A DNA stretch of 64,000 bases from the NCBI GenBank assembly GCA_902491565.1, contig CABUIE010000006.1:59748-123747 (forward strand), written 5' to 3'. The stretch comes from an uncultured Collinsella sp. (GTDB lineage Bacteria > Actinomycetota > Coriobacteriia > Coriobacteriales > Coriobacteriaceae). Positions 24,099-32,723 of the stretch are shown piece after piece. The position numbers were made by a program, and so were the translations under genes. Under the pieces are notes generated by a model. The model had not been told where the DNA came from. It did no database searches and saw only the letters and a list, made by a program, of their open reading frames with translations. Each line of letters opens with the position of its first letter. Position 1 is the first letter of the stretch.

Positions 24099-25499
24099 CT
24101 AATCAACCACGTGGGTCGTGGCGACCTGTTTGAGCCAGGCCGCCGACTTCTTAAGGCGGCGCTTGTAGCCGTCCATGAGATCGACCTCGACAAAGCCGTA
24201 ACGATTCTTAAAGGCATTGGCCCAAGACCAGTTATCGATGACGGCCCAGTAGTGATAGCCCCGGCACTTGGCGCCCTCGTCGATGGCCTTGGCCACCCAC
24301 TCCAGGTGCTGACGTACAAAGTCGACGCGGTAGTCATCCTGGATGGTTCCTTCGGCGTCACGGTTCTTGTATTCGTCCATGATGCCGATGCCGTTCTCGG
24401 AAACGAACCACTCAAGATCGGGGTAGTTCTTAGCGCAGTCCATGCCAAAGTCGTAGAGGCCCTGCGGGTAGATCTCCCAGCCGCGGCTCTCGTTCATAAC
24501 GGCGTCGGGCCATACGTACTCGTCGGCAAAGTGCGGCAGGCCGTACTGGTCGACCTTGCTCGCCGGCGCCTGAACACGCGTGGGGTGGTAGTAGTTGCAG
24601 CCGAGCCAGTCGACAACACCCTGCTTAAGGATCTCTTGGTCGCCGGCGCGGAACGGGAGCTTAACGCCGCCCTCGGCCAGGCTGTCGAGCACGTCGGCAG
24701 GAAGCTCGCCCTTGGTGATGAGGTCGAGCCACCAGCGGTTGTTGATGCCGCTGGTCATGCGCACGGCCTCGAGGTCCGCCTCGCTGGGGTTCTCCTTGGT
24801 GTAGACCGGGGTAAAGCAGTTGATCATGCCGATCTTGGCATCGGCGCGAATAGCGCCCTCGTCATAGGCGCGACGATAGTTGGCCACGGCCAGCGCGTGC
24901 GCCAGCGAGATGTGATACTGCACGGTGCGGGCGCGGTTGAAGTCGTGGAGCTGCGGGAACCACACGCCCTCCTGATAGCGCTGCTCGGGCTCGACGATGG
25001 GCTCGTTAAAGGTGAACCAGTACTTAATCTCCTGGCCAAACTCGTGGAAGGCGACGTCGGCGTAATGTGCGTAAGCCTCGACAACCTCACGGCTCTCCCA
25101 GCCGCCACGGTTAAAGAGGTAGGTGGGCATGTCAAAGTGGTACAAGTTGACAAACGGCTCCAAGCCGGCTTCGCGAGAGGCGCGGAACAACTCGTGATAC
25201 CACGCGGCACCTTCCTCGTTGAGGTTGCCGTCGGCATCGAGCAGACGGCTCCACTGGATGGAAGTGCGATAGGTATCCAGACCCAAGTCCTTCAAAATGC
25301 GAAGGTCTTCCTGGTACTTGGCCATAAAGTCATTGCCGGCGTAAGAGCCAACGCGGTTGTAGAACGAACCCAGATCCTGGATGGACCAGGTGTCCCACAG
25401 GTTCTCGAGCTTGCCGCCCTGGTTCCACTGACCCTCAGTCTGCGGGCCGGACATAGCAGCGCCAAAGAAGAAGTCGTTGGGCAGCTGATACTGTGCCAT
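24099..25499 (-). CDS. GH1 6-phospho-beta-glycosidase
   Basis: Splits the phosphorylated disaccharide brought in by the PTS into a 6-phosphosugar and a free sugar. The 466-residue GH1 barrel has the acid/base E166 (TFNEP) and nucleophile E368 (SENG). Near the C-terminus the motif NWSWANAFKNRYG has Ser-Trp where plain beta-glucosidases have Glu-Trp; Ser, a nearby Lys and Tyr bind the 6-phosphate in known 6-phospho enzymes. Here Lys is one place earlier than usual. ATG 25499 has AGGA 5 nt upstream. It leads the operon, divergent from the GntR gene. Glucose versus galactose specificity is not certain. Confidence 0.9.
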   Translation of the reverse strand: MAQYQLPNDFFFGAAMSGPQTEGQWNQGGKLENLWDTWSIQDLGSFYNRVGSYAGNDFMAKYQEDLRILKDLGLDTYRTSIQWSRLLDADGNLNEEGAAWYHELFRASREAGLEPFVNLYHFDMPTYLFNRGGWESREVVEAYAHYADVAFHEFGQEIKYWFTFNEPIVEPEQRYQEGVWFPQLHDFNRARTVQYHISLAHALAVANYRRAYDEGAIRADAKIGMINCFTPVYTKENPSEADLEAVRMTSGINNRWWLDLITKGELPADVLDSLAEGGVKLPFRAGDQEILKQGVVDWLGCNYYHPTRVQAPASKVDQYGLPHFADEYVWPDAVMNESRGWEIYPQGLYDFGMDCAKNYPDLEWFVSENGIGIMDEYKNRDAEGTIQDDYRVDFVRQHLEWVAKAIDEGAKCRGYHYWAVIDNWSWANAFKNRYGFVEVDLMDGYKRRLKKSAAWLKQVATTHVVD

Positions 25500-25803
25500 C
25501 AAAGTCCTCGCTTTCGTGTTCTAGAGCTTCCGGTTGGAGACGGGTTTGCTTTGGCAGGTTATCCGGCGCGGGCGCGCACCGGCCATACCGATATCCAACC
25601 CGCCAAAACAAAACCGTCCCCAAACGGTCGATCCTGTTGTGCGGAAGGATTCCGTTCGTTGCTTAAACTATAGCGCTCTAATTTTAAAAGTAAAGCGTCT
25701 TTTTCTTTTTTCTTTCTCGAACTTCTTAGATAAAAGTAATATGGATGCCCTGTTGAGGGTTATACTTACTTTTTGTATTCATATATGTCGGAAAGGAGGT
25801 TCC
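25500..25803. promoter_or_regulatory. Divergent control region of the PTS operon and its regulator
   Basis: The octamer AAAAGTAA occurs three times: at 25686-25693 and 25732-25739 on the plus strand, and inverted at 25766-25773 (TTACTTTT). The last two form an inverted pair 26 nt apart. These are candidate operators for the GntR/UTRA protein. The part nearer GH1 (25536-25621) is a large imperfect palindrome of repeat family 3. Local AT content is far above the rest of the window. Confidence 0.5.
25536..25621. repeat. Imperfect long palindrome, family 3
   Basis: Arms 25536-25566 and 25588-25621 pair through GACGG/CCGTC, TTTGGC/GCCAAA and GGTT/AACC blocks. It lies in the leader between GH1 and the regulator. 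Confidence 0.6.
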
Positions 25804-26523
25804 ATGATTCCCAAATACGAGGCGATAGCTGCAGATATTCGTCGAAGTATCGAGGATGGCGCTCTTAAACCGGGCGACAAGCTTCCCACCGTCGTTGAGT
25901 TCTGTGAGCTCTATAGCGTTTCCAAAATCACCGTCAAACGAGCTATCGAGCAAATCACCGAGGAAGGTCTTATTACCAGCCGGCGCGGATCGGGTACCTA
26001 CGTTAAGGACACGGCGGGACTTCCCGGCCAGGCGTTTTTCCAGGGCAAAAACGACCGTGCCCAGGGCTTTTCGTATGAGCACCGCGGGGAAAAGGTGACC
26101 TCGGTGGTCTACGATTTCTCGATTGTTAATCCACCAGCGGACATCGCAGCCCAGCTGGGAATTGCCGAGGATGACTTTGCCTATCACGTCGTGCGCGTGC
26201 GTCAGGCCGATGGGAAGCCCATCGTTATCGAGTACACCTACATGCCCCTCGAGCTGATTCCAGGCCTTAAAAAGAAGGACCTGTACGGATCGGTCTACCA
26301 TTTCATCCGCGAGCAATGCGGGCTGAAAATTTCGAGCTTCCACCGTACCATTCGCGCCGTGGCAGCAACCGAGGAAGAAGCCAATCGCCTGGACACCAAA
26401 CCTGGCTCTCCCCTGCTCGAGCTCACCCAGATTGGCTTTTTGGACAGCGGCGCCGCCTTTGAGTATTCGGTCTCGCGCAACGTTGGCGACCGCTTTGAGT
26501 TGCACAACGTAACGTTGGCATAG
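25804..26523 (+). CDS. GntR family (HutC/UTRA) transcriptional regulator
   Basis: A repressor or activator that probably controls the divergent PTS operon by sensing a phosphorylated sugar. The 239-residue protein has an N-terminal winged helix (about 1-68: YEAIAADIRRSIEDGALKPG, SKITVKRAIEQITEEG, GSGTYV) and a UTRA ligand domain (about 90-235) ending PLLELTQIGFLDSGAAFEYS. ATG 25804 has GGAAAGGAGG upstream; the open frame before it is non-coding. Candidate operators lie in the shared intergenic region. Confidence 0.92.
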   Translation: MIPKYEAIAADIRRSIEDGALKPGDKLPTVVEFCELYSVSKITVKRAIEQITEEGLITSRRGSGTYVKDTAGLPGQAFFQGKNDRAQGFSYEHRGEKVTSVVYDFSIVNPPADIAAQLGIAEDDFAYHVVRVRQADGKPIVIEYTYMPLELIPGLKKKDLYGSVYHFIREQCGLKISSFHRTIRAVAATEEEANRLDTKPGSPLLELTQIGFLDSGAAFEYSVSRNVGDRFELHNVTLA

Positions 26524-26597
26524 GTTTTTGTAGTCATCCGGGCGCTCGCTTTGAGCTGTTTTGTGCAGCGCCCGCACAACACAATGGGGGTATAAAC

Positions 26598-27530
26598 ATG
26601 TCCGATTTGATTAAGCTGACGCCGATCTTTCACGAGAAGATCTGGGGCGGCCGCCAGCTCGAAACCGTATTTGGTTACGACATTCCCGATGGTCCCATCG
26701 GTGAGTGCTGGGCCATCTCGGCCCACCCCAACGGCGACTGCCAGATCGCTGAGGGCCCGTACGCCGGCCACACGCTGTCGTGGCTGTGGGCCGAGCACCG
26801 CGAGCTCTTTGGCAACTGTGAAGGCAAGGAGTTCCCGCTGCTCATCAAGATTCTGGACGCCAAGGACGACCTTTCGATCCAGATTCACCCCAACGACGAG
26901 TACGCCGCCAAGCACGAGAACGGCAGCTTGGGCAAAACCGAGTGCTGGTATGTGCTGGACTGCGAGCCCGGTGCCACGATCATTGTCGGCCAGCGCGCCA
27001 AGGACCGCGTCGAGGCCGCACAGATGATCGAGGAAGGCCGTTGGGACGACATGCTCAACGTGCTGCCGATCCACAAGGGCGACTTTTTCCAGATTGATTC
27101 CGGTACCGTGCATGCCATCAAGACCGGCACGCTCATTTTGGAGACGCAGCAGTCGAGCGACGTGACGTATCGTCTGTACGACTACGACCGCCCCGGCACC
27201 GACGGCAAGCTGCGCCCACTGCACATTGAGCAGAGCCTCGATTGCATCGACTTTGATGCTCAGGCTCCGACCGACGGCACGGTAACCGCACCCGAGGTCG
27301 ATGGCGTGACCGAGCTCGAGTCTAACTCCTGCTACACCGTCGATCGCGTGCGTGTCGACGGCAGCAAGACCCTCGACCAGCGCTGGCCCTTCATGTGTCT
27401 GTCGGTCATCGACGGCGAAGGCACCGTCTGCGGCGACCCCGTCCACAAGGGAAGCCACCTGCTGGCCCCGAACACCGTCAGCTCCATCGACCTCGAAGGC
27501 AAGATGGAACTGATCATCAGCCACCTGTAG
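26598..27530 (+). CDS. manA: Class I mannose-6-phosphate isomerase
   Basis: Interconverts mannose 6-phosphate and fructose 6-phosphate. The 310-residue short bacterial form has the zinc ligands Q95, H97 (SIQIHPND), E115 (KTECWYVL) and H172 (GTVHAI), plus FPLLIKILDAKDDLS. It starts 75 bp after the regulator gene and may be read with it. Product feeds glycolysis. A hairpin follows. Confidence 0.94.
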   Translation: MSDLIKLTPIFHEKIWGGRQLETVFGYDIPDGPIGECWAISAHPNGDCQIAEGPYAGHTLSWLWAEHRELFGNCEGKEFPLLIKILDAKDDLSIQIHPNDEYAAKHENGSLGKTECWYVLDCEPGATIIVGQRAKDRVEAAQMIEEGRWDDMLNVLPIHKGDFFQIDSGTVHAIKTGTLILETQQSSDVTYRLYDYDRPGTDGKLRPLHIEQSLDCIDFDAQAPTDGTVTAPEVDGVTELESNSCYTVDRVRVDGSKTLDQRWPFMCLSVIDGEGTVCGDPVHKGSHLLAPNTVSSIDLEGKMELIISHL

Positions 27531-27554
27531 GTCGCACCAACAACCCAAACGCAA

Positions 27555-27592
27555 CAAGGGGCTCTCCCGTCCATGTGCGGGAGAGCCCCTTG
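27555..27592 (+). terminator. Hairpin after manA
   Basis: AAGGGGCTCTCCCG pairs with CGGGAGAGCCCCTT around TCCATGTG, 25 nt after the manA stop. No clear T run follows. Confidence 0.65.
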
Positions 27593-27674
27593 CCATATCT
27601 ATTTATCAGCCCACCCGGCTCTCCAGATCAAAAAGCGAACGAGCAGAGCGACGTTCGCAAGCACCGTTACCCAA

Positions 27675-27804
27675 GGACCTGGGCGGGCGTATAGGGCAAC
27701 ATCGATCGCGAGTTCCGCACGCAAAGGAGAGCACTTAATGTGCTCTCCGTCTTGCGCAGGACTGCCCGAGCAGGCGATGTTGCCCCATACGCCCGCCCAG
27801 GTCC
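27675..27804. repeat. 130-bp element with 30-bp terminal inverted arms and inner hairpin
   Basis: Arms 27675-27704 and 27775-27804 match at 29 of 30 positions. Inside is a 9-bp perfect hairpin GGAGAGCAC/GTGCTCTCC (27726-27734 with 27740-27748), flanked by CGCAA/TTGCG. It fills the gap between the convergent manA and uvrD/pcrA genes, ending 7 bp before the helicase stop. Confidence 0.85.
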
Positions 27805-27811
27805 GCCGGGA

Positions 27812-30712
27812 TCACGACAGCTTGACGATCGGTGCAAAACCTTTCATTAGCTTTTTGGTCTGGCCGGTCTTTTCGAATTGAACCTCGATCATGTCTCCGA
27901 CGACCGAGATCACGGTACCCGTGCCAAAGGTCTTGTGGCTCACGGTATCGCCTGCGGCAAAGTCCTGCGACGCGCTAGCGCGATTGACCTTGCGCTCCAC
28001 TGTCGGCGACACCTTAGATGACGGCTTTTTGGCTCGCGGCGCACCCGAACCAAAGGTCGAGGCAACACGGCCGGCGTCGGGCGAGACCCCACGATGGCGC
28101 TCGGTCCCGTAGCTGCTGCCGCCAAAGAAATCGTCAAAACTCGATCCACCGCGCGAACCGGAACCGCCGGTCGAGCGCGTATGCGAACCGAACACCTTGC
28201 CGCCATACATATCCGAACCCACGCCCGAGCCAAAGGTGCCGTGACGGTCGCCGCGCTTCTCCCAGCCCGTGCCCTCAAAACCGGCAGAACCGATACCGCT
28301 AAACTCGATATCCTCAAACGGAATCTCATTGAGGAAGCGCGAGCGCGGGTTGGCAGAGGTCGAGCCGTAGGTGCGACGCGTGGCCGCATAGGTCAGGAAC
28401 AGGCGCTTACGGGCACGCGTGATGGCAACGTAGGCCAGGCGACGCTCCTCCTCGAGCTTGCCCGGGTCATCGCTGCCGCCAAAGTCGTGCACGTGCGGGA
28501 AGATGCCCTCCTCCATGCCGGCCACGAACACCGCCGGGAACTCCAGGCCCTTGGCGGAGTGGATAGTCATCATGGTGATGGCGTGCGTCTCGCCGGCCAG
28601 GGAATCCAAGTCGGAGCGCAGGGCCAGCCACTCCATGAGTGCCGGCAGCGCCTTACAGGTGAGCGGACCGTAGGTGCGCTCGATCTCGTCGGCATGCACG
28701 GCACCCGCCGGCATCTCTGTCGGCACGGCATACGCGTTGCCCGCGATGGCGGCGGCCAGGGCATCCTGCGGAGACAGCGCCGGAGCGGCCAAGCCATCGA
28801 GCGGATTAGAGCCCGCGGCGTCACGGGCGCCGACGAGCGCCTCAAACGAGGATGCCGAGGCGGACGGCCCCGGCTCGGGCGCGGGCGCGCTCACCACGAC
28901 GGGCTCGGACTCGGCGCCGGCAGGCACATCGGCAACACCGGCTGCGCGCAGCTCTTCCAAGCTCTCGAGCGTGCCCTCGATATCCTCGTGCGTCTCCTCA
29001 AATTCAGCGGCGACGCCCAGGAATTCCTGGATGTTCTCGGCGCGGCTCTCGGACTCCATGGTGTCCTCGGCGCGGAAAGCCTGCAGCAGGCCCGTCTTAT
29101 CGACGATCATCTCGACGACGTCCTTGAGTTCGCCGTCCATGCGGCGACCCTCGCGCACCAGGGAGACAAAGCTCGACAGGCCATTGCGCACCTTGGCGCT
29201 AAACATGCCTGTCTCGGCTGTTGCGATCTCGCAGGCCTGGAAGAACGAGCAACGGTTGTCGCGCGCCAGCTGCTCGATCTTTTGGATCGAGGTGGAGCCG
29301 ATACCGCGGCGTGGCGTGTTGATGACGCGCTTGACGCTCATCTCGTCTGCCGGGTTCACGATCATCTTGAGATAAGCCATGACGTCGCGGATCTCGGCAC
29401 GGTCGAAGAATCGCGTGCCGCCCACGATCTTGTAGGGCACGCCCGCGCGCAGGAACATATCTTCGAGGATACGCGACTGGGCGTTGGTGCGGTAGAACAC
29501 GGCGATGTCGTCGTAACTCGTGCCCTTGGAGTGCAGCTTCTCGATCTCGCCGGCAATCCAGCGGCCCTCGTCGCGCTCATCGCTTGCCTGGAAGGCCTGG
29601 ATCTTCTCGCCATCGCCCTCGGCCGTAAACAGGCGCTTGTCCTTGCGCTGCGAGTTGTGGCGCACCACGGCGTTGGCGGCGCTCAGGATATGGCCCGTGG
29701 AGCGGTAGTTCTGCTCCAGCTTAACGGTCTTGCAGTTTTTAAAGTCCTGCTCAAAGTCCAGGATGTTGGTGATGTCGGCGCCACGCCAGCTATAAATGGA
29801 CTGGTCATCGTCGCCCACGACCATGAGGTTTTGGTACTTGGCGGCCAGCAGGTTGGCGATCTCGTACTGGACGTGGTTGGTGTCCTGATACTCGTCGACG
29901 CTAATGTAGCGGAAGCGCTCCTGGTACTTGTCGAGCACCTCGGGGCGGGTGCGCAGCAGCTCGAGCGTGCGCACGAGCAGGTCGTCGAAGTCCATCGCGT
30001 TGGCGGCGCGCAGGCGGCGTTCCAGCTCCAAGTAGACCTGCGCGGCCTTTTTGTCGTTGGGGCTGTCGGCGGATTTGAGCATGTCCTCGGGGCCGATCAT
30101 GGCGTTTTTGGCCGAACTGATCTTGCTGCGGATCATGTTGATGGGGAATTGCTTTTGCTCGATACCGAGCGCCTGCATAATATCGCGCACCATGCGCTTG
30201 GAATCGTCGTCATCGTAGATGGTGAACTGACCGGTGTAGCCCAGCAGGTCAGCGTCCTCGCGCAGCATGCGCACGCACATAGCATGGAAGGTGCACACCC
30301 ACATGCCGCGGGTACCGCTGGGGATGAGTGCCGCCAGACGCTCGCGCATCTCGGCCGCGGCCTTGTTGGTAAACGTGATGGCAAGGATCTGCCAGGGCTT
30401 AACGCCCAGGTCGCCGAGCATATGTGCGATACGGAAGGTCAAGACGCGGGTCTTGCCCGAGCCGGCGCCGGCAAGGACCAGCAGCGGGCCCTCGGTGGTC
30501 AGGACCGCCTCGCGCTGAGCGGGATTAAGGCTGTCGATGTCGACGAGCGGCTTGGCGGGCTTGGGCGCCGGCGCGGGAGCGTCGTAGATGTCGAGCGGAA
30601 CGAGCTCGGGCTCCGGCGCAGCAGGGGCGATGTATGCATCGAGCGGCACGGGTTCCGGCGCGGGCGGCACAGGTACCGCGACATTCTTTTCCCAGGGCAA
30701 GGGCTGGGTCAT
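27812..30712 (-). CDS. pcrA: UvrD/PcrA family DNA helicase
   Basis: A 3'-5' superfamily I helicase for nucleotide excision repair, replication restart and removal of RecA filaments. In the 966-residue protein, residues 1-57 are a Pro/Ala-rich extension; then the Q-motif SLNPAQREAVL, Walker A AGAGSGKT (81-88), VDEYQDTN, GDDDQSIYSWRGAD, and C-terminal IHSAKGLEFPAVFV and VAITRARKRL. A low-complexity Pro/Ala/Glu stretch (about 610-690) lies within domain 2B, and the tail ends in the Tudor-like DTVSHKTFGTGTVISV that can bind RNA polymerase. ATG 30712 has GAGGAG 6 nt upstream; the GTG further up has no ribosome site. Confidence 0.95.
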   Translation of the reverse strand: MTQPLPWEKNVAVPVPPAPEPVPLDAYIAPAAPEPELVPLDIYDAPAPAPKPAKPLVDIDSLNPAQREAVLTTEGPLLVLAGAGSGKTRVLTFRIAHMLGDLGVKPWQILAITFTNKAAAEMRERLAALIPSGTRGMWVCTFHAMCVRMLREDADLLGYTGQFTIYDDDDSKRMVRDIMQALGIEQKQFPINMIRSKISSAKNAMIGPEDMLKSADSPNDKKAAQVYLELERRLRAANAMDFDDLLVRTLELLRTRPEVLDKYQERFRYISVDEYQDTNHVQYEIANLLAAKYQNLMVVGDDDQSIYSWRGADITNILDFEQDFKNCKTVKLEQNYRSTGHILSAANAVVRHNSQRKDKRLFTAEGDGEKIQAFQASDERDEGRWIAGEIEKLHSKGTSYDDIAVFYRTNAQSRILEDMFLRAGVPYKIVGGTRFFDRAEIRDVMAYLKMIVNPADEMSVKRVINTPRRGIGSTSIQKIEQLARDNRCSFFQACEIATAETGMFSAKVRNGLSSFVSLVREGRRMDGELKDVVEMIVDKTGLLQAFRAEDTMESESRAENIQEFLGVAAEFEETHEDIEGTLESLEELRAAGVADVPAGAESEPVVVSAPAPEPGPSASASSFEALVGARDAAGSNPLDGLAAPALSPQDALAAAIAGNAYAVPTEMPAGAVHADEIERTYGPLTCKALPALMEWLALRSDLDSLAGETHAITMMTIHSAKGLEFPAVFVAGMEEGIFPHVHDFGGSDDPGKLEEERRLAYVAITRARKRLFLTYAATRRTYGSTSANPRSRFLNEIPFEDIEFSGIGSAGFEGTGWEKRGDRHGTFGSGVGSDMYGGKVFGSHTRSTGGSGSRGGSSFDDFFGGSSYGTERHRGVSPDAGRVASTFGSGAPRAKKPSSKVSPTVERKVNRASASQDFAAGDTVSHKTFGTGTVISVVGDMIEVQFEKTGQTKKLMKGFAPIVKLS

Positions 30713-31044
30713 GGGCGACTCCTCATCTGACGGACGGCGCGCCTGCGGGCGGCGCCATAGTTTGAGCCGTACCAGTATACCGAGCCGCGCGGACACCGAC
30801 GCAAATCACACCACGACTCCGTCCGCCACAATCGGGCCCGCCCAGCGGATTTGGCGCAATGGGGTCAGGTTACTTTGCACCAATCTATTGGCAATCACGA
30901 AACCGCCGATGTCATGGCAGCAGCAGCGAGCGGCGGCCGGGGCGAACAAATTGGCATGAAAAGGGGGCGGCATAGACCTTTTGGTCATGCCACCCCCTTT
31001 GAATGACAAGTTGTCGCCCCGGCCGCCGCGCAGCGTCGACTAAG
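30713..31044. other. Intergenic region, 332 bp, nested hairpin only
   Basis: Apart from the nested hairpin and uppP terminator at 30931-31028, I see no gene. Around 30863-30885 there is a GGGGTCAGGTTACTTTGCAC stretch that resembles repeat family 3. Confidence 0.6.
30931..31028 (-). terminator. uppP terminator nested in a larger hairpin
   Basis: Inner minus-strand stem AAAGGGGG-x-GGCAT-ACC (with 1-2 mismatches) is followed by TTTT, a normal terminator. It is enclosed by outer arms CGGCGGCCGGGGCGAACAA (30931-30949) and 31011-31028, 18 bp with one bulge. Confidence 0.75.
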
Positions 31045-32025
31045 TTAGAGGCCGAGCATCGGCTCCAAGACGAAGAAGTACGCAAGCACCACGATGCCCA
31101 GGATGATGCGGTAGACACCGAAGCACTTGAAGTCGTGACGGCGGACGAAGCCCATGAGCCACTTGATGGCGATGAGCGAAACCACAAAGGCCACAACGCA
31201 GCCCACGCCCAGGATAGCGACCTCGTTGGCACCGAACGTGCCGCCCTTGATGAAATACTTGACCAGCTTGAGCGCACTCGCGCCAAACATGACGGGAATG
31301 GCCAAGAAGAACGTAAACTTGGACGCCACCGAACGCGTGCAGCCCAAAAGCAGGCCGCCGATGATGGTAGAACCGGAGCGAGACGTACCAGGCACCAGCG
31401 AAAGCACCTGGAAGCAGCCGATACCCAGCGCAGTCTTCCAGCTCAGGTCCTCGAGTGTGGCGATGGAGCCAAAGTCCAGATTCTCGTCATCGTCCTCATC
31501 CTCAGCGGTAGCCGCGGCAGGCGCCGCAAAGTGCGCACCGGCGGGACGTCCGCCCGACACCACAGCACGCGAACCAAACGAACCGGCAACGGCCATTTCC
31601 TCGCGCTTGTTCGCGCGCCAGTTCTCGATCACGATAAACAGCACGCCGTACACAATGAGCGCCAGCGCCACGACGGGAGCATTGTAGAAATGCTCCTCCA
31701 TCCAGTCGTTGAGCGGCAGGCCGATCGCCGCGGCGGGAATGCAGCCGAGCACAATCTTGCCCCACAGCACCCAAGTGTCGCGACGGCCCTCCTTGCCCTT
31801 GCTGGGAGAAAACGGATTAAGGTCGTAGAAGAACAGGACGCAGACGGCCAAAATGGCGCCAAGCTGAATCACGACCAGAAACATATTCCAGAACGTCTCG
31901 CTCACGTTCATCTTGACGAACTCGTCCACCAAGATCATGTGACCGGTCGACGAAACAGGCAGCCATTCGGTGATGCCCTCGACCAGGCCCATGAAGGCAG
32001 ATTTTAGAAGCTCGATGATATCCAA
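31045..32025 (-). CDS. uppP: Undecaprenyl-diphosphatase
   Basis: Recycles undecaprenyl pyrophosphate to the monophosphate carrier for cell-wall synthesis; also called BacA, since extra copies give bacitracin resistance. The 326-residue membrane protein has the catalytic motifs EGITEWLPVSSTGHMIL (from residue 17) and PGTSRSGSTI (212-221). Between them is an insertion of about 50 residues (141-190) rich in Gly, Ala and then Asp/Glu. The TTG at 32025 gives the usual N-terminus (MDIIELLKSAFMGLVEG) and has GAGGGGG about 6 nt upstream; a GTG at 32046 is the alternative. The Bce/Gra-like two-component pair lies nearby. Confidence 0.92.
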   Translation of the reverse strand: MDIIELLKSAFMGLVEGITEWLPVSSTGHMILVDEFVKMNVSETFWNMFLVVIQLGAILAVCVLFFYDLNPFSPSKGKEGRRDTWVLWGKIVLGCIPAAAIGLPLNDWMEEHFYNAPVVALALIVYGVLFIVIENWRANKREEMAVAGSFGSRAVVSGGRPAGAHFAAPAAATAEDEDDDENLDFGSIATLEDLSWKTALGIGCFQVLSLVPGTSRSGSTIIGGLLLGCTRSVASKFTFFLAIPVMFGASALKLVKYFIKGGTFGANEVAILGVGCVVAFVVSLIAIKWLMGFVRRHDFKCFGVYRIILGIVVLAYFFVLEPMLGL

Positions 32026-32272
32026 AGGGACCCCCTCGTTAGACACCCGCCGATATTGTTCTGCGGACGGTGCGGGCGATGTCCCATTATCAACCGTTGA
32101 CGGCGCGCCTGCGCCTACCCTTACCAAAAAACTCGCCCGTTCACAGAATTGCGAGCGGTCAAACCCAAATCCTTGGGTATAACTGCAACAAGATAAAGTG
32201 TCCGGCGGCCACGCATCCGCGCCCGCCCGATGCACGAGCCCCACGCCCGTGCGATAGACCAAGGAGGAAACC

Positions 32273-32710
32273 ATGAACGAGGGCTACACCAAGGTATTTG
32301 TTTCACTCGACGGTACTGAGCAGCAGGATTTTGTGCTCGCACGCGCCATCAAGGTCGCCGCGAACAACGGCGCCAAGCTGATAATCGGCCACGTTATCGA
32401 TTCCACGGCGCTCGAGAGCGCCGGTTCCTATCCGGTCGATCTGGTCAACGGCCTAGAAGAGGCATTTAAGAACTCCATCGCCAAGCAGCTCGAAGAGGCC
32501 AAGGCCAATCCCGACATTCCCGAGGTCGAGGTCATGATTCGCGCCGGCCGCATTCGCGAGACGCTCAAAGACGAGATGCTCGACGTGGTCAAGCCCGACC
32601 TGGTGCTCTGCGGCGCTCGTGGCCTGTCCTCGATCAAGTATGCACTCCTGGGTTCAATTTCGACGTTCCTGCTGCGCAACACCGACTGCGACATCTTGGT
32701 CGTGAAGTAG
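32273..32710 (+). CDS. Universal stress protein (UspA family)
   Basis: A small cytoplasmic stress protein. The 145-residue Usp fold has VFVSLDGTEQQDFVLARAIKVA, the long helix with KQLEEAKANPDIPE, and the C-terminal GARGLSSIKYALLGSISTFLLRNTDCDILVV, which matches the G-2x-G-9x-G-(S/T) nucleotide loop only in part. The ribosome site AAGGAGG is well placed. Monocistronic. Confidence 0.9.
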   Translation: MNEGYTKVFVSLDGTEQQDFVLARAIKVAANNGAKLIIGHVIDSTALESAGSYPVDLVNGLEEAFKNSIAKQLEEAKANPDIPEVEVMIRAGRIRETLKDEMLDVVKPDLVLCGARGLSSIKYALLGSISTFLLRNTDCDILVVK

Positions 32711-32723
32711 GTTCCTTCCCGCC

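Noticed and set aside
28094..30730. An 878-codon plus-strand open frame opposite the helicase gene
   Set aside because: Antisense shadow of pcrA. The minus strand has all helicase motifs in order; the plus translation is rich in His, Gly and Leu with no motif.
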